64,000 nt of DNA from JAPPHA01 sp965220985 (GTDB lineage: Bacteria > Pseudomonadota > Alphaproteobacteria > Rhodobacterales > Rhodobacteraceae), in assembly GCA_965220985.1 (NCBI GenBank), contig OZ244854.1:2480001-2544000 (forward strand), written 5' to 3'. A program made the position numbers and the translations under genes. Under the pieces are notes generated by a model that worked only from the letters and a program-made list of their open reading frames with translations, searched no databases and was not told the DNA's origin. Numbering within the stretch: position 1 is the stretch's first letter; the number at the start of each line of letters is the position of its first letter. This document shows, in pieces, positions 18,008 to 27,875 of the stretch.

Positions 18008-19060
18008 TCAGGCAACGAGTCCCCACAGCACGCCGGCGATGATCGATCCGACAACGGCGTAGGTGAGGTAGAGCGCGAAGACGGGCGTCTTGACGAGAGC
18101 CCATACGGCAACAGCGGCCGGTACGCAGGTCACGCTGCCTGCGAGAACGAAGGCCATCGACGCTCCGGGAGACATTCCCTGTTCCAGCATGCCCTGGACG
18201 AGCGGAACTGCTGCGTAGCCGTTCAGGTAGGCGGGGCCTCCGATCACGGCTCCGGCGACAATTGGCCACAGCCCGTCACCGCCAAGTACGCTCACGACGA
18301 GTTCCGAGGGCACGTACCAGATCATGATCGCCTCGAGCAGGTAGGCCAACGTCATCCATTTCAAGAGGAAGAGCGCGTTCCACAGGAAGGTCTCCCCAAA
18401 AATCGCCCTGCGCTCCTGATGAACCCAGAAACGCCAGACCGGTCGACCGTCGAGGCCGTCGCCTGACGAACCCGCGCAGCATTTCGAGATCGGACTGTCG
18501 CGCAGCGAGGACGTGAATGCGCCGGTTCGGGCGATCATCATGGTTCCCAGGCCCCCGAACAGGCCAAAACCGACGGCCGCGATCGTCTTGGCGACCGCGA
18601 AGTCCAGTCCGAGCGCGCCTGCCGTGATCATGAACATCGGCGGGTCCATCATGGGAGAGGACAACCAGAACGCCATGACCGCCGAAATCGGCGTTCCGGC
18701 GGCCAGTAGAGCCGCGATGAAGGGAATGACCTCGCAGGAACAGAACGGCGCCAGACCACCGACGAGTGATGCGAACACGATCATGCGAAGCTCGTTCCCC
18801 TGGAACGACTTGGCGACGATCGACTCGGCGCTGGTCGCCTTGAGGCCGGCGATCAAGAGCACGGCAAAAAGAATGAAGATTCCCGTCTTTGCCAAGGCCT
18901 TGAGCACGAAGATCGCGATCGGGCCGAAGTCGGAAGGCACCAGAATGGCCAGCGAAAGGACAATGAGAATCGCAACCAGAAAAGGCTTGTCGAACCTAGC
19001 GATGAGCGACCATGCGCGCGCGATCAGGCGTTCGTGTCCGGCGATGACTCGTTCCTGCAT
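18008..19060 (-). CDS. Permease of the ArsP/DUF318 class
   Basis: A 350-residue inner-membrane permease with about 8-10 helices in two related halves. The first half has the family hallmark GGLAPFCSCEVIPFIAALLAAG and the second GPAYLNGYAAVPLV, separated by a central loop containing KCCAGSSGDG. ArsP members export organoarsenicals and other members handle metals; the substrate here is unknown, and no ars or metal gene is adjacent. The ATG at 19060 has GGAGA about 8 bases upstream; an open extension to 19210 has no better start. It converges with the antiporter operon. Confidence 0.82.
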   Translation of the reverse strand: MQERVIAGHERLIARAWSLIARFDKPFLVAILIVLSLAILVPSDFGPIAIFVLKALAKTGIFILFAVLLIAGLKATSAESIVAKSFQGNELRMIVFASLVGGLAPFCSCEVIPFIAALLAAGTPISAVMAFWLSSPMMDPPMFMITAGALGLDFAVAKTIAAVGFGLFGGLGTMMIARTGAFTSSLRDSPISKCCAGSSGDGLDGRPVWRFWVHQERRAIFGETFLWNALFLLKWMTLAYLLEAIMIWYVPSELVVSVLGGDGLWPIVAGAVIGGPAYLNGYAAVPLVQGMLEQGMSPGASMAFVLAGSVTCVPAAVAVWALVKTPVFALYLTYAVVGSIIAGVLWGLVA

Positions 19061-19421
19061 CGCGAGTCTCCGACTTGGAGTTTCGATTTCCACATCTTCG
19101 TCACCGCTCGAGCGGATGACCGAAAACAACTTCCTATATGGGGTGAAAGTGACCGATTGTAAAGATCCGGTCGTTACAGTGCCGCCGGTCCCCGAACTTG
19201 GTTGACGCATTGGCCATGGGTGATGCGAAGGACGGCATTCGAATCACGTGCTTGCGCGACGCATCTCCGTGCGGGTGGCGACTTGAGCGACGGTCGGGAT
19301 CGTGCATGCATTCTGGATCGATTCGTAACGTTGCCTGTCTGCCCGTCCTGTGCAAATGCACCCCAGCCATCGCTGGCGATTGGGGATGGGAAAGGCTCAG
19401 GGCTGTCGGGAGGAGACCAAC
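19061..19421. other. Divergent intergenic region, permease / helical-repeat protein
   Basis: About 360 bases, presumably with divergent promoters. The sequence near 19120-19190 is less GC-rich (CTTCCTATATGGGG) and is the most likely promoter area for the leftward permease. No gene or clear operator seen. Confidence 0.3.
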
Positions 19422-20666
19422 TTGGCACGCAAGGCAAAGAAGAGATGGACTTTCAAGTCGGCGATGTGGCCAGGCGCGTATGGGTGGCGGTCGTCGGCCA
19501 AGGCCGTCGCTCGAATCAAGTCGGCGACATCCGAGATCAAGGCGGTCAATCGCACTGACCCGATTGCTGCCGCCGACGCCGTGGTCGCTTTGGCGGAGAG
19601 AATCTCGCCCGCATTCGAGTCCATCAACACGTCTTCCGGTGCTCTTGGTGGAGCCGTGTATCGAACGCTGGAACAGTTGATTCCGATCCTCATCAAGGCT
19701 CCCGCACCCGAACTCGTGCGTGCGCAATGGCTTGAGGGGCTGCGCATGGCCATCAACGACGACGGATTTGATTACCTGGAGCCGATTTCGGAACGCTTTG
19801 GTGAAATCGCTGCATTCGAGCACCTGCAGAACGAGCATGCCGACCGCGATCTCGATCTGGTTCGCGAATGTTTTTTGCCCGACGGGCGATTCATGTTCCA
19901 TCCCGCCAAGACCCTCACGCTGTCCTGCTTGCTCGAGGCAGGACGCCACGACGAACTGACCGAAATGGTGATGCAGAAGAAACGTCGACTCTGGAGCAAC
20001 CTCTGTTTTGTGGCAGAGGCGTGGGTTCGTCAGGGTCGTGAGGACGAGGCGCTGGAGCTTGCCGAATCCTTGCTCGAGGGTGAGACCAATCCTGGGGGTT
20101 CCGTGGAGATTTTGCGGTTCTGCGAGAGCATTCTGATTCGGAAAGGTCAGGTGGAGGACGCCTATCGTCGTTTCGGGCTGCCTCGACCGACGGGCAGCAC
20201 GTACCTTGCGAAGTGGCGCAGCCTCGTCAAACGTTATCCCGACATCGATCCCCGGAAGATCCTCACCGATCTGATGGAACTCGAAGGGTCGCCCGGCAAA
20301 TGGTTTGCAACGGCCAAGACGGCGGGTTTCCTTGACATCGCTCGTCACTGCGCCGGAGACTATGATGCGGATCCGTCGACCCTGATCCGTGCTGCCCGCG
20401 ATTTCAAGGAGAAGGAACCCGAGTTCGCGGTCGAGGTCGGCATTTTTGCCATTTACGGTCTGGTCGTCGGTCGCGGGTACGAGCCGGAAACTATCGACAT
20501 CAACGAGGCCGTTGAACACATCATTGAGGCGAGCGAACGCGTGGGTTCGACCGACGCGGTCAAGGGTGATCTGGCGCGCATGACCAGAGCCGACTTCGGC
20601 ACGGATTTCATGAAAAGAAGGTTGAAGCGGGCTCTTGAGGGGCTGGACCGGACGAGCAGCGTCTGA
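19422..20666 (+). CDS. Conserved hypothetical protein with helical (TPR-like) repeats
   Basis: A 414-residue protein of unknown function. The likely start is the TTG at 19422, six bases after a strong AGGAG, giving (M)ARKAKKRWTFKSAMWPGAYGW; this basic, Trp-rich opening followed by SSAKAVARIKSATSEIK and INTSSGALGGAVYRTLE is what I recall of a widespread proteobacterial hypothetical family. The rest is helical with TPR-like pairs (LSCLLEAGRHDEL, VAEAWVRQGREDEALELAESLL, RKGQVEDAYRRF). No signal peptide or membrane segment. It is probably a cytoplasmic scaffold; no function can be assigned. Confidence 0.8.
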   Translation: MARKAKKRWTFKSAMWPGAYGWRSSAKAVARIKSATSEIKAVNRTDPIAAADAVVALAERISPAFESINTSSGALGGAVYRTLEQLIPILIKAPAPELVRAQWLEGLRMAINDDGFDYLEPISERFGEIAAFEHLQNEHADRDLDLVRECFLPDGRFMFHPAKTLTLSCLLEAGRHDELTEMVMQKKRRLWSNLCFVAEAWVRQGREDEALELAESLLEGETNPGGSVEILRFCESILIRKGQVEDAYRRFGLPRPTGSTYLAKWRSLVKRYPDIDPRKILTDLMELEGSPGKWFATAKTAGFLDIARHCAGDYDADPSTLIRAARDFKEKEPEFAVEVGIFAIYGLVVGRGYEPETIDINEAVEHIIEASERVGSTDAVKGDLARMTRADFGTDFMKRRLKRALEGLDRTSSV

Positions 20667-20869
20667 ACAGCCGAATTCATTCTGCGGTGATTCAAGGTTG
20701 ACGATCATTTGCATGCTCTGCGCTCAGCCACCGTTCTGCGAACCCATCGGTTCCTGACGCATTCCTTTCATGGTTTGTCATTGCCGCGAACATGGGTGAC
20801 GTGAACCCGGCGCAGATGCACAGATGATTGCTGCTGACGCCAAGCGCAGCAAAGGCTATTGAGTTGACC

Positions 20870-22255
20870 ATGGACTTCGTTTTCTACGATCTCGAGACAA
20901 CCGGAACATCGCCCGCATTCGACCAACCGCTGCAATTCGCAGCGATTCGCACGGATGAGGATCTGATTGAACGGGACCGGGTCGACATTCGGTGTCGCCT
21001 CGCGCCCCACATTCTCCCATCGCCTGAGGCAATGGTCGTCACGGGAGTGACGCCGGAGCAGCTGAGCGATCCTGATCTGCCCACTCTCTTCGACTTTGCC
21101 CGAAGACTGGCCGAGTTGACCGAAGAATGGGCTCCTGCCATCTGGACCGGCTACAACTCGATCAAGTTCGATGAAGAGTTCATGCGGCAGGTCTTCTACC
21201 AGAACCTTCTGCCCAGCGTATACGCGACCCAGTTCAACGGAAACACGCGTCTTGACATCATGACGGCAGTTCATGCGGTGCATGCGCGTGATCCCGGAAT
21301 CCTCGACTGGCCGAAGGATCCCGAAAGCGAAAGGACCGTCTTCAGGCTGGATCGGTTGGCCCCGGCGAACGGCTTCAACGCTCACAGGGCCCATGACGCG
21401 CTCGGCGATGTCGAGGCGACAATTCACTTGGCACGACGGATTGCCTCGGGGAATCCGCGCCTGTGGTCCGAATTGGTCGACAACGCCACCAAGACCCGCG
21501 TCAAGACGAAGCTCGAGTCTTTTCGGCCGCTTGAACTGGTTCTGCGATTCGGCGGTGATGAACCTCGGTCGATTTTCGGGTGTCATTGCGGTTATGCAAC
21601 CGGCAGCGGGACGATGGCCGGGTTCTTCGATCTTGACGCTGCCGACCCGAGCGAACTGCTCGCCGCCTCGGACGACACCCTGTTCGCGGCGGTCGATGCG
21701 ACGCCGAAGATTATTCGCGGCGTGGCAACCAACAGGGCGCCGGCGCTGCTGGCTGTCGAATCTCCTGATGCGGAACATGTCCGTCGTTCGGAAGTCATCG
21801 CATCGTCGCTGGCGTTTCAGCGGCGCGTGGGAGACGCCATGGCTTCACGGTTCGCGGAGGAGCCTGACGCGCCGCCGAAACCTGTTGAAAAGCGCATCCA
21901 CGAGCAATTCTACGGATATGGAGACAAGCAATCGCTTGAGGAGTTCCATCGCAGCGACTGGCAACGGCGAAGCGAAATCGTCGGTAGCTTGAGCGACAGG
22001 CGGTTAAGGCAGCTTGGACGGCGGCTGATCGCGTACCACTGCCCGTCATTGCTCTCGTCCGGGGACAAGGAGCGCTATCACACCTACCTGCAAAACAAGT
22101 GGAGGGCTGCCGACGTTCCCGAAACCGAATGGATGACCATCGAGAAAGCGAGAGCCCAGATCGAAAGCCTCCGATCCGGGAATTCGGTCGAATCATCCAC
22201 CCTCGACGCCATTGCGAAGTTGGTCGAGGAACGGGCGGTTCTTGCATCGTCGTGA
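20870..22255 (+). CDS. sbcB: Exodeoxyribonuclease I
   Basis: A 3'-to-5' single-strand DNA exonuclease of the DEDDh family, used in mismatch repair and recombination. The start chosen is ATG 20870 (MDFVFYDLETTGTS), since the catalytic Asp7 and Glu9 sit at the usual place; an extension to 20828 is unlikely. Other catalytic parts are WTGYNSIKFDEEFMRQ and HRAHDALGDVEATIHLA (His and Asp). The 461-residue length fits E. coli ExoI (475). The C-terminal helical domain ends in ETEWMTIEKARAQIESL. A decayed copy of this 3' end lies 330 bases downstream. Confidence 0.93.
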   Translation: MDFVFYDLETTGTSPAFDQPLQFAAIRTDEDLIERDRVDIRCRLAPHILPSPEAMVVTGVTPEQLSDPDLPTLFDFARRLAELTEEWAPAIWTGYNSIKFDEEFMRQVFYQNLLPSVYATQFNGNTRLDIMTAVHAVHARDPGILDWPKDPESERTVFRLDRLAPANGFNAHRAHDALGDVEATIHLARRIASGNPRLWSELVDNATKTRVKTKLESFRPLELVLRFGGDEPRSIFGCHCGYATGSGTMAGFFDLDAADPSELLAASDDTLFAAVDATPKIIRGVATNRAPALLAVESPDAEHVRRSEVIASSLAFQRRVGDAMASRFAEEPDAPPKPVEKRIHEQFYGYGDKQSLEEFHRSDWQRRSEIVGSLSDRRLRQLGRRLIAYHCPSLLSSGDKERYHTYLQNKWRAADVPETEWMTIEKARAQIESLRSGNSVESSTLDAIAKLVEERAVLASS

Positions 22256-22320
22256 GCGGCGGGTTCCATTGAACCCCGGCCGAACCGTGACGTGTTTCAC
22301 GAGGTGCCTAAAAATTCAAA

Positions 22321-22338
22321 GGCGAGCCGAGGCTCGCC
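22321..22338. repeat. 8-bp perfect palindromic hairpin
   Basis: GGCGAGCC-GA-GGCTCGCC, 66 bases after the sbcB stop. On the plus strand no T-run follows; on the minus strand it is followed by TTTGAATTTTTA. It may be a weak terminator in the convergent region between sbcB and the sulfatase gene. Confidence 0.5.
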
Positions 22339-22583
22339 AATGAACAGACGGTTAGACCATCCCATTACTGCCCCTGCATCGACGAAAATCGCCAAAAATT
22401 CAAGAGCAGATTTGCAGGGCAAGGCTTGGTGAGCCTGCGCAGATTGCTTCAAGATTCCCCACTATTGACTGACGTCGACGGCAATTGTCGCGATTGCCTG
22501 CCGACCAGTTTGCAAGGCGTTGAAAAAGCGAATGTTTTCACGGCACTTTCCAAGACCGGCCTTGTCGGACTCAACGACCATTA

Positions 22584-22715
22584 CCGAATGGGTGACCACC
22601 ACGAAAGCGAGAGCCCAGGTCGAAAAATCTCCGAACTCGAGAGGTGGCCGAATCGTCCGCACTCGACGCCATCGCCAAGTTCGTCAAAAAAACGGGCGGC
22701 TCCTGCATCGACTTG
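22584..22715 (+). pseudogene. Decayed duplicate of the 3' end of sbcB
   Basis: This stretch aligns with 22126-22255 (the last ~43 codons of sbcB) through most of its length: CCGAATGGGTGACCACCACG against CCGAATGGATGACCATCGAG, CGAAAGCGAGAGCCCAGGTC against GAAAGCGAGAGCCCAGATC, CTCGACGCCATCGCCAAGTT against CTCGACGCCATTGCGAAGTT, and ACGGGCGG shortly before the end. Small insertions and deletions break the reading frame, which keeps only ITEWVTTTKARAQVEKS of the original. No intact coding function remains. Confidence 0.8.
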
Positions 22716-22932
22716 AATGACGGTCACGCCTGAACCCGTTTGACTCCGTTCGGTTGGCGTTTCGGGACCTGCATTGCCGAATTCATCTCGCATGACGGTC
22801 ACTGTCGATTCAGCAATGATGCGCATGTCAGTCCACTGTCGAGCAACAGGTGTGGCGCCTCAATGAATGCGGATTCTCGCCTTCTGCCGGCCAGGTGGCG
22901 AGTCAACTGGCAAAAACTTCCGACTTCCGACC

Positions 22933-24459
22933 TCAGTCCTCTACCGGCGGGTAGCGGTAGCGCGCGGCCGCGACCGTCCAGTCCATGTGGTTGCGGACGT
23001 ATTGCCTGCTGGCATCCGACGGAGGGTTGTAGTCCCAGTGTTCACCCGCACCGGCTTCCATCGCTGCGTGCATGGCTCTCCGAGACTTTTGCGTCGCAAT
23101 GACCCTTCTGCGCAGCTCCTCTCCATCCCAGCGACCAGCGACCTCTGCCGCAAATGCTGCGGCGACATTGTGATGTTTGGGATCGGCCGCGAGGTTGATC
23201 CGTTCGCCAGGATCGGCTTCCAGATTGTAGAGTTGTGGCGGGTCGGCGTCGCAGTGGACGTATTTCCATTCGCCGCGCCTGATCATGATCACCGGATAGG
23301 CGGTCATCTCGGCGCAGTACTCGCCAATCGCCTCGTCGAGTGGGTCTTCGTCCCCCCGCGCCAGCGGCATCAGGCTGCGTCCGTCGATCGGTGCGCCGAG
23401 CATTTCGCGGCCGCCGCCGCCGATCTCGATGAACGTTGGCAACAAGTCGACAAGCGAGCAGGCGTTCGTGGCAACACCGCGGGCGATGCCAGGGCCAGCC
23501 ATGACGAGGGGAACCCGCGCCGAATGCTCGAAGAAGTTCATCTTGTACCACAGACCGCGTTCGCCGAGCATGTCGCCGTGATCCGCTGTCACAATCACGA
23601 TCGTGTTCTCGAGTTCTCCGATCTCGTCGAGCGTCTGCACGATCTGCCCGATCTTGCTGTCGAAGTAGCTGACATTCGCGAGATAGGCGCGGCGGGCCTT
23701 GAGGACTTCGTCGTCGCTCAATCTCACTCGCGAGGCTTCGATCCCGTCCATCAGCCGGCGCGAGAACGGGTCGAGGTCCTCGATTTCGGGAATGTCCTCG
23801 GGGAGATCGATATCGGCATCCGTGTAGAGGTTCCACCACTCGGGTCGGGCGACGTAGGGGTCGTGGGGGTGGATGAAGCTGGCAACGAGCGCAAACGGAG
23901 CTTCTGCCCCCGATGCCTTGTCGCGGGCGACATCGAAGAGCCACCGGCGGGCCGCGAAACCGACCTCGTCATCGTAGTCGATCTGAAAAGTGGCCTGCGC
24001 GACACCGCTTTCCTTGACGGTCTGCATGTTGTGATACCACTTGTCGATCCGCTCGTCGGGCGCTTCCCAGTCCGGGGTCCATGCGAAATCCGACGGGTAG
24101 ATGTCCGTCGTCACCCGGTCCTCGAAGCCGTGCATCTGATCGGGTCCGACGAAATGCATCTTGCCCGACAGGCAGGTATGGTATCCCAGCGCCTTGAGAT
24201 AATGGGCAAAAGTCGGGATCGACGCCGGGAATTCCGATGCATTGTCGAAGGCCGCGATCCGGCTGATCAGTTGTCCCGACATGAAGGCGAAGCGTGACGG
24301 CGCGCACAGCGGCGAGTTGCAATAGGCGGCATCAAAGCGCATTCCCCGCTCGGCAAGGGCATCAAGATGGGGCGTTCTGGCTGCCCGATGTCCGTACGCC
24401 CCCGTGAAATGCGGAGCCAACTGGTCCGCCATGACGACGACAATGTTGGGGCGGGTCAT
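22933..24459 (-). CDS. betC: Choline-sulfatase
   Basis: A 508-residue type I sulfatase that releases choline and sulfate from choline-O-sulfate, a compatible solute and sulfur store. Cys52 in LCAPSR is the residue converted to formylglycine; metal-binding residues appear in VVMADQLAPHFTGAYGH and in VTADHGDMLGERGLW. The C-terminal segment QLYNLEADPGERINLA and the closing choline-sulfatase-type tail (HWDYNPPSDASRQYVRNH) fit BetC rather than other sulfatases. No signal peptide, as in BetC. No betA/betB or betI lies nearby, so the usual bet operon is not present here. The ATG at 24459 lacks a strong ribosome site. Confidence 0.9.
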   Translation of the reverse strand: MTRPNIVVVMADQLAPHFTGAYGHRAARTPHLDALAERGMRFDAAYCNSPLCAPSRFAFMSGQLISRIAAFDNASEFPASIPTFAHYLKALGYHTCLSGKMHFVGPDQMHGFEDRVTTDIYPSDFAWTPDWEAPDERIDKWYHNMQTVKESGVAQATFQIDYDDEVGFAARRWLFDVARDKASGAEAPFALVASFIHPHDPYVARPEWWNLYTDADIDLPEDIPEIEDLDPFSRRLMDGIEASRVRLSDDEVLKARRAYLANVSYFDSKIGQIVQTLDEIGELENTIVIVTADHGDMLGERGLWYKMNFFEHSARVPLVMAGPGIARGVATNACSLVDLLPTFIEIGGGGREMLGAPIDGRSLMPLARGDEDPLDEAIGEYCAEMTAYPVIMIRRGEWKYVHCDADPPQLYNLEADPGERINLAADPKHHNVAAAFAAEVAGRWDGEELRRRVIATQKSRRAMHAAMEAGAGEHWDYNPPSDASRQYVRNHMDWTVAAARYRYPPVED

Positions 24460-24741
24460 GATGACAAACTGGAAGAGTCGAGCCCCGGGACGAGTCCAAT
24501 GGCCCGCGAAACCTCGGCAGCACGCTGCATTGGGGCTGATTCCCTGGCTTTCGGATCGCAGCCGACCGACGTCCTTCGTGATTTCGACATACTCTTCACC
24601 TCCGCATGCGACGGGTCATCTCACGAGCGATTGACGGCAGCGATAAACACGATTCTCACTGTGCAGTCCAATGTTCTCACGTCTCACAGTCCGTGCAAAA
24701 TGATGAATGGCGAGATTTCGCGTTTCATGGATACTGGTACC

Positions 24742-25374
24742 ATGAAACAAGACATCGACAGTCTCGAAGACGAAATCCGCGCCTGTCGGTTGTGTGCTGG
24801 GGAGTTTCGGCGAACCGCAACAGCTCACGACCCGCGACCGGTTCCATGGCTCTCGGCCAATGCCCGGATCCTGATCGTCGGCCAGGCGCCAGGCGCACGG
24901 GTGCACAGGATCGGGCGGCCGTTCGCGGATCCCTCCGGTGATCGATTGCGGTCCTGGCTCGGTGTCACGCCGGAGGAATTCTACGACCGACGCTCGTTCG
25001 CGATCCTGCCGATGGCATTCTGTTTTCCGGGATACGACGAATCCGGCAGCGACCTGCCGCCGCCCCCGCTGTGCGCGCAGACCTGGCGGCGACGCGTTCT
25101 CGACACGATGCCGGAACTCGATCTGACCGTACTCGCTGGCGGACACGCGCAGGCCTGGCATTTCGATGCACCAAGACGCGGGGTGACCGAGACTGTCCGA
25201 AACTGGCGGGAGTATTTTCCCGGTGTCGTTCCACTGCCCCATCCGAGTTGGCGGAACAATGGCTGGCTTCGAAAAAACCCTTTCTTTGACGAGGAGGTCT
25301 TGCCCGCCTTGCGGTTGAGGGTTCGCGAAATCCTCGACGCGGGGCCGGGGCGTCAATCGTCTGACGACAGTTGA
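24742..25374 (+). CDS. Uracil-DNA glycosylase family protein
   Basis: A 210-residue member of the UDG superfamily (family 4/5-like), probably removing uracil or deaminated bases from DNA. The N-terminal CRLCAGEF gives two closely spaced cysteines, ILIVGQAPGARVHRIGRPFADPSGDRL is the active-site loop, and PLPHPSWRNNGWL is the DNA-intercalation motif. Only two clear cysteines of the iron-sulfur site are seen, so the cluster may be absent. Upstream in-frame sequence to 24367 contains no domain; ATG 24742 (or 24727) is preferred. It is divergent from betC, about 280 bases away. Confidence 0.85.
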   Translation: MKQDIDSLEDEIRACRLCAGEFRRTATAHDPRPVPWLSANARILIVGQAPGARVHRIGRPFADPSGDRLRSWLGVTPEEFYDRRSFAILPMAFCFPGYDESGSDLPPPPLCAQTWRRRVLDTMPELDLTVLAGGHAQAWHFDAPRRGVTETVRNWREYFPGVVPLPHPSWRNNGWLRKNPFFDEEVLPALRLRVREILDAGPGRQSSDDS

Positions 25375-25612
25375 TGCGGGGCAGGGACCGCGAAGACGAA
25401 TGCCCGGCCTGCACATGGAATGGACGCTGACAACGGTGCCCTCGCATGCGCTTCCGGCCGGCTCGCAAGTGTCAGACACCGTTTCACTTCGGGCTGACCA
25501 TTGAGTCGCCGAGGCGTTGCACTCAGACGCTCGACCAGGAACTGAATTTACGTGTCGATATGCACCTCGGTGACCACCCGCCACGCGTTTGGCGACTCCG
25601 ATGCAGGCGTCG

Positions 25613-26560
25613 TCAGTACCCTTGCGCCGGATCGACGACGTGCAGAAACGGCTCGCCTGCAACGCCACGGCGAATGTTTTCAACGACGACGCGACCGGCG
25701 GACTCCGGGTGGGTTTCGGCCGCGACATGCGGCGTGACCAGGACAGACGGGTGTGACCAGAACGGGTGTTCGGCCGGCAACGGTTCGACGCGAAACACGT
25801 CGAGCGTCGCACCGGACAGGTGTCCGTTGTCGAGCAGTTCCAGCAAGGCGTCATCGTCGATCACCCATCCGCGGCTCGGATTGACGATCGATGCACCAGC
25901 GGGAAGCAGCGACAGCCTCTCGAGGTCGAGCAGATTGTCGGTCTGGCGCGTGCGCGGCAGCATGACAACGAGAATGTCGCTCGTCTCGAGCACCTCCGGC
26001 AAGGCGGCCTCGCCATGCAGGCACTTGATGCCAGCGGTGTTGCTGGACTTTCGCGATCTGCTCCATGTCGTCACGTCAAAGCCGAGTCCGGCAAGTGCGT
26101 CCGCCGCTGCCATTCCGAGCACCCCAGCGCCCAGAATTCCGACGCGTCGATCCTGGGCAAGAGGGGGCAACAGATCGGACAGCCATTCGCCGGGGCGCGC
26201 TGACGCGAATCGATCGGCGTTCAGGTGATGACGCAGGACATGACCGGCGATGTATTCGCTCATGCCCTTGACCATTCCCGGATCCACCATGCGCGCGAGC
26301 GGACATCGCAAGGCGGGATCCTTGAGAACCCGGTCAACACCTGCCCAGAGCGATTGAACGAGCGCCAGATTGGTGAATGGAGAGAGATCCTGGACGGGAC
26401 CATTGGGCGCATACACGAGGTAGTCGACGTCTTCCGGCCGTTCGACCTCACCATGAGCGACGACGGCATCGATCCCGTGCTCCTGCAGACCGGCCTCGAG
26501 AACAGGTCGGTACTGAGGCCACTCGGCGGGAGTGCCCGCAAAGAGAATGTTGATCGTCAT
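25613..26560 (-). CDS. D-2-hydroxyacid dehydrogenase, GhrA-like (glyoxylate/hydroxypyruvate reductase)
   Basis: A 315-residue NAD(P)-dependent oxidoreductase, probably reducing glyoxylate or hydroxypyruvate. The dinucleotide fold is marked by VGILGAGVLGMAAADAL with WSRSRKSS after it, the latter suggesting NADPH preference. Catalytic Arg is in NPSRGWVIDDDALLELL-type context preceded by LWAGVDRVL, and the Glu/His pair in VEPLPAEHPFWSHPSVLVTPHVAAET. It lies 39 bases after rodA on the same strand and may be the last gene of the rod-shape transcript. Confidence 0.88.
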   Translation of the reverse strand: MTINILFAGTPAEWPQYRPVLEAGLQEHGIDAVVAHGEVERPEDVDYLVYAPNGPVQDLSPFTNLALVQSLWAGVDRVLKDPALRCPLARMVDPGMVKGMSEYIAGHVLRHHLNADRFASARPGEWLSDLLPPLAQDRRVGILGAGVLGMAAADALAGLGFDVTTWSRSRKSSNTAGIKCLHGEAALPEVLETSDILVVMLPRTRQTDNLLDLERLSLLPAGASIVNPSRGWVIDDDALLELLDNGHLSGATLDVFRVEPLPAEHPFWSHPSVLVTPHVAAETHPESAGRVVVENIRRGVAGEPFLHVVDPAQGY

Positions 26561-26599
26561 GGCTCTGATCCGTTCAGCGCCGAGGCTCGACGGCGGTCC

Positions 26600-27739
26600 T
26601 CACCTCGGTTTGTGGACATGGGCGCTCTGAACCAGACCGAAAGCGAAAAGCAGCACGACCATGGCGGAACCTCCGTAGGAAACCAGCGGCAACGGGACGC
26701 CGACAACGGGCGCAAGACCCATGACCATGAGCATGTTCACGGCAAAGTAAAGAAAGAATGTGCACCCGATTCCCAGTGTCAGCAGAGATCCGTACCTGTT
26801 GTGGTTGGTGAGACCTGACAGGACGCAAAACAGAACGATCAGGCAATAACCGATCCCGAGTACCACTCCCCCCCGGATCCCAAGTTCTTCCATCAGGGTC
26901 GTGAAGATGAAGTCGGTGTGCTTTTCGGGCAGGAAATTCAGGTGGCTCTGCGTTCCCTGCATGAATCCGCGACCCGACACGCCGCCCGAACCAAGCGCGA
27001 TCTTCGACTGTGTGATGTGATAGCCGGCCCCCAGCGGATCCGACGACGGGTTCAGAAACGTCTCGATGCGCCGGTACTGATAGTCCGCAAGAAACTGGAA
27101 CTCGGTTCCTCGCGACATGAACGTCGCTGCAATGCCGCCGCAGACAAGGGCGACGCCGGCCGCAAAATACTGCCATGCCACGCCCGCAATGAACATCATC
27201 ATGACCCCGCCAGCGAGGATCAGTACCGCAGTCCCGAGATCAGGTTGCTGGAAGACGAGAACGGTCGGGACCGCGATCATCATGACCGGAGGCAGGATCC
27301 ACAGCGGGCGCGATATGCGTTCCGGAGGAAGCGAGGAATAGTACCACGCAAGGACCATGACGAGGGTGACTTTCATCAGTTCGGACGGCTGGGCCCTGAT
27401 CGGTCCGATCTCGATCCAGCGCCGGGCGCCCATGCCGGTATCGCCGACGAATGCCACCGCAACCAGCAGGGCAAGGGTGGCCAGATACGCAACCACGGAA
27501 AGCCTCAGAAACACGATGACGGGCACAAAGGCCAGGATCGACATCAGGCTTAGGCCGAATACGAGACGGACGAGATGCGGCATGGCCCACTTGTCGAAAT
27601 TCCCGCCAGCGACCGACAGCAGCATCAGGATTCCGGCGCCGCCGATCGCGGCAAGCAGGAAAAACAGTGCCCAGTGAAAGTGAAGGACCTTGGACAGGCC
27701 CGTGGGCACGGTGCGCTGCGTTTGGCTGGCGAACGTCAC
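26600..27739 (-). CDS. rodA: Rod-shape SEDS peptidoglycan polymerase
   Basis: A 379-residue, ten-helix glycosyltransferase that polymerises lipid II during side-wall elongation together with PBP2. It contains the SEDS features ARRWIEIGPIRAQPSELMK, QPDLGTAVLILAGG, GAGYHITQSKIALGSGG and GVPLPLVSYGGSAMVVLL. The start is a GTG at 27739 with AGGGG seven bases upstream. It follows mrdA after 136 bases. Confidence 0.95.
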   Translation of the reverse strand: MTFASQTQRTVPTGLSKVLHFHWALFFLLAAIGGAGILMLLSVAGGNFDKWAMPHLVRLVFGLSLMSILAFVPVIVFLRLSVVAYLATLALLVAVAFVGDTGMGARRWIEIGPIRAQPSELMKVTLVMVLAWYYSSLPPERISRPLWILPPVMMIAVPTVLVFQQPDLGTAVLILAGGVMMMFIAGVAWQYFAAGVALVCGGIAATFMSRGTEFQFLADYQYRRIETFLNPSSDPLGAGYHITQSKIALGSGGVSGRGFMQGTQSHLNFLPEKHTDFIFTTLMEELGIRGGVVLGIGYCLIVLFCVLSGLTNHNRYGSLLTLGIGCTFFLYFAVNMLMVMGLAPVVGVPLPLVSYGGSAMVVLLFAFGLVQSAHVHKPR

Positions 27740-27875
27740 GCAAACGCCCCTGCGACAAGGCTCGGCACGACGACGATTCGACAGCTTGAGGAGTGCGGAA
27801 CACGGATCCCGATCCGTGTCAGGCGACCGGACGAATGCACCTGTAAGGCGGCCACTCGAATGCCTGGAACCACGA

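Noticed and set aside
22321..22338. GGCGAGCC-GA-GGCTCGCC as a terminator of sbcB
   Set aside because: No T-run on the plus strand; listed only as a palindrome.
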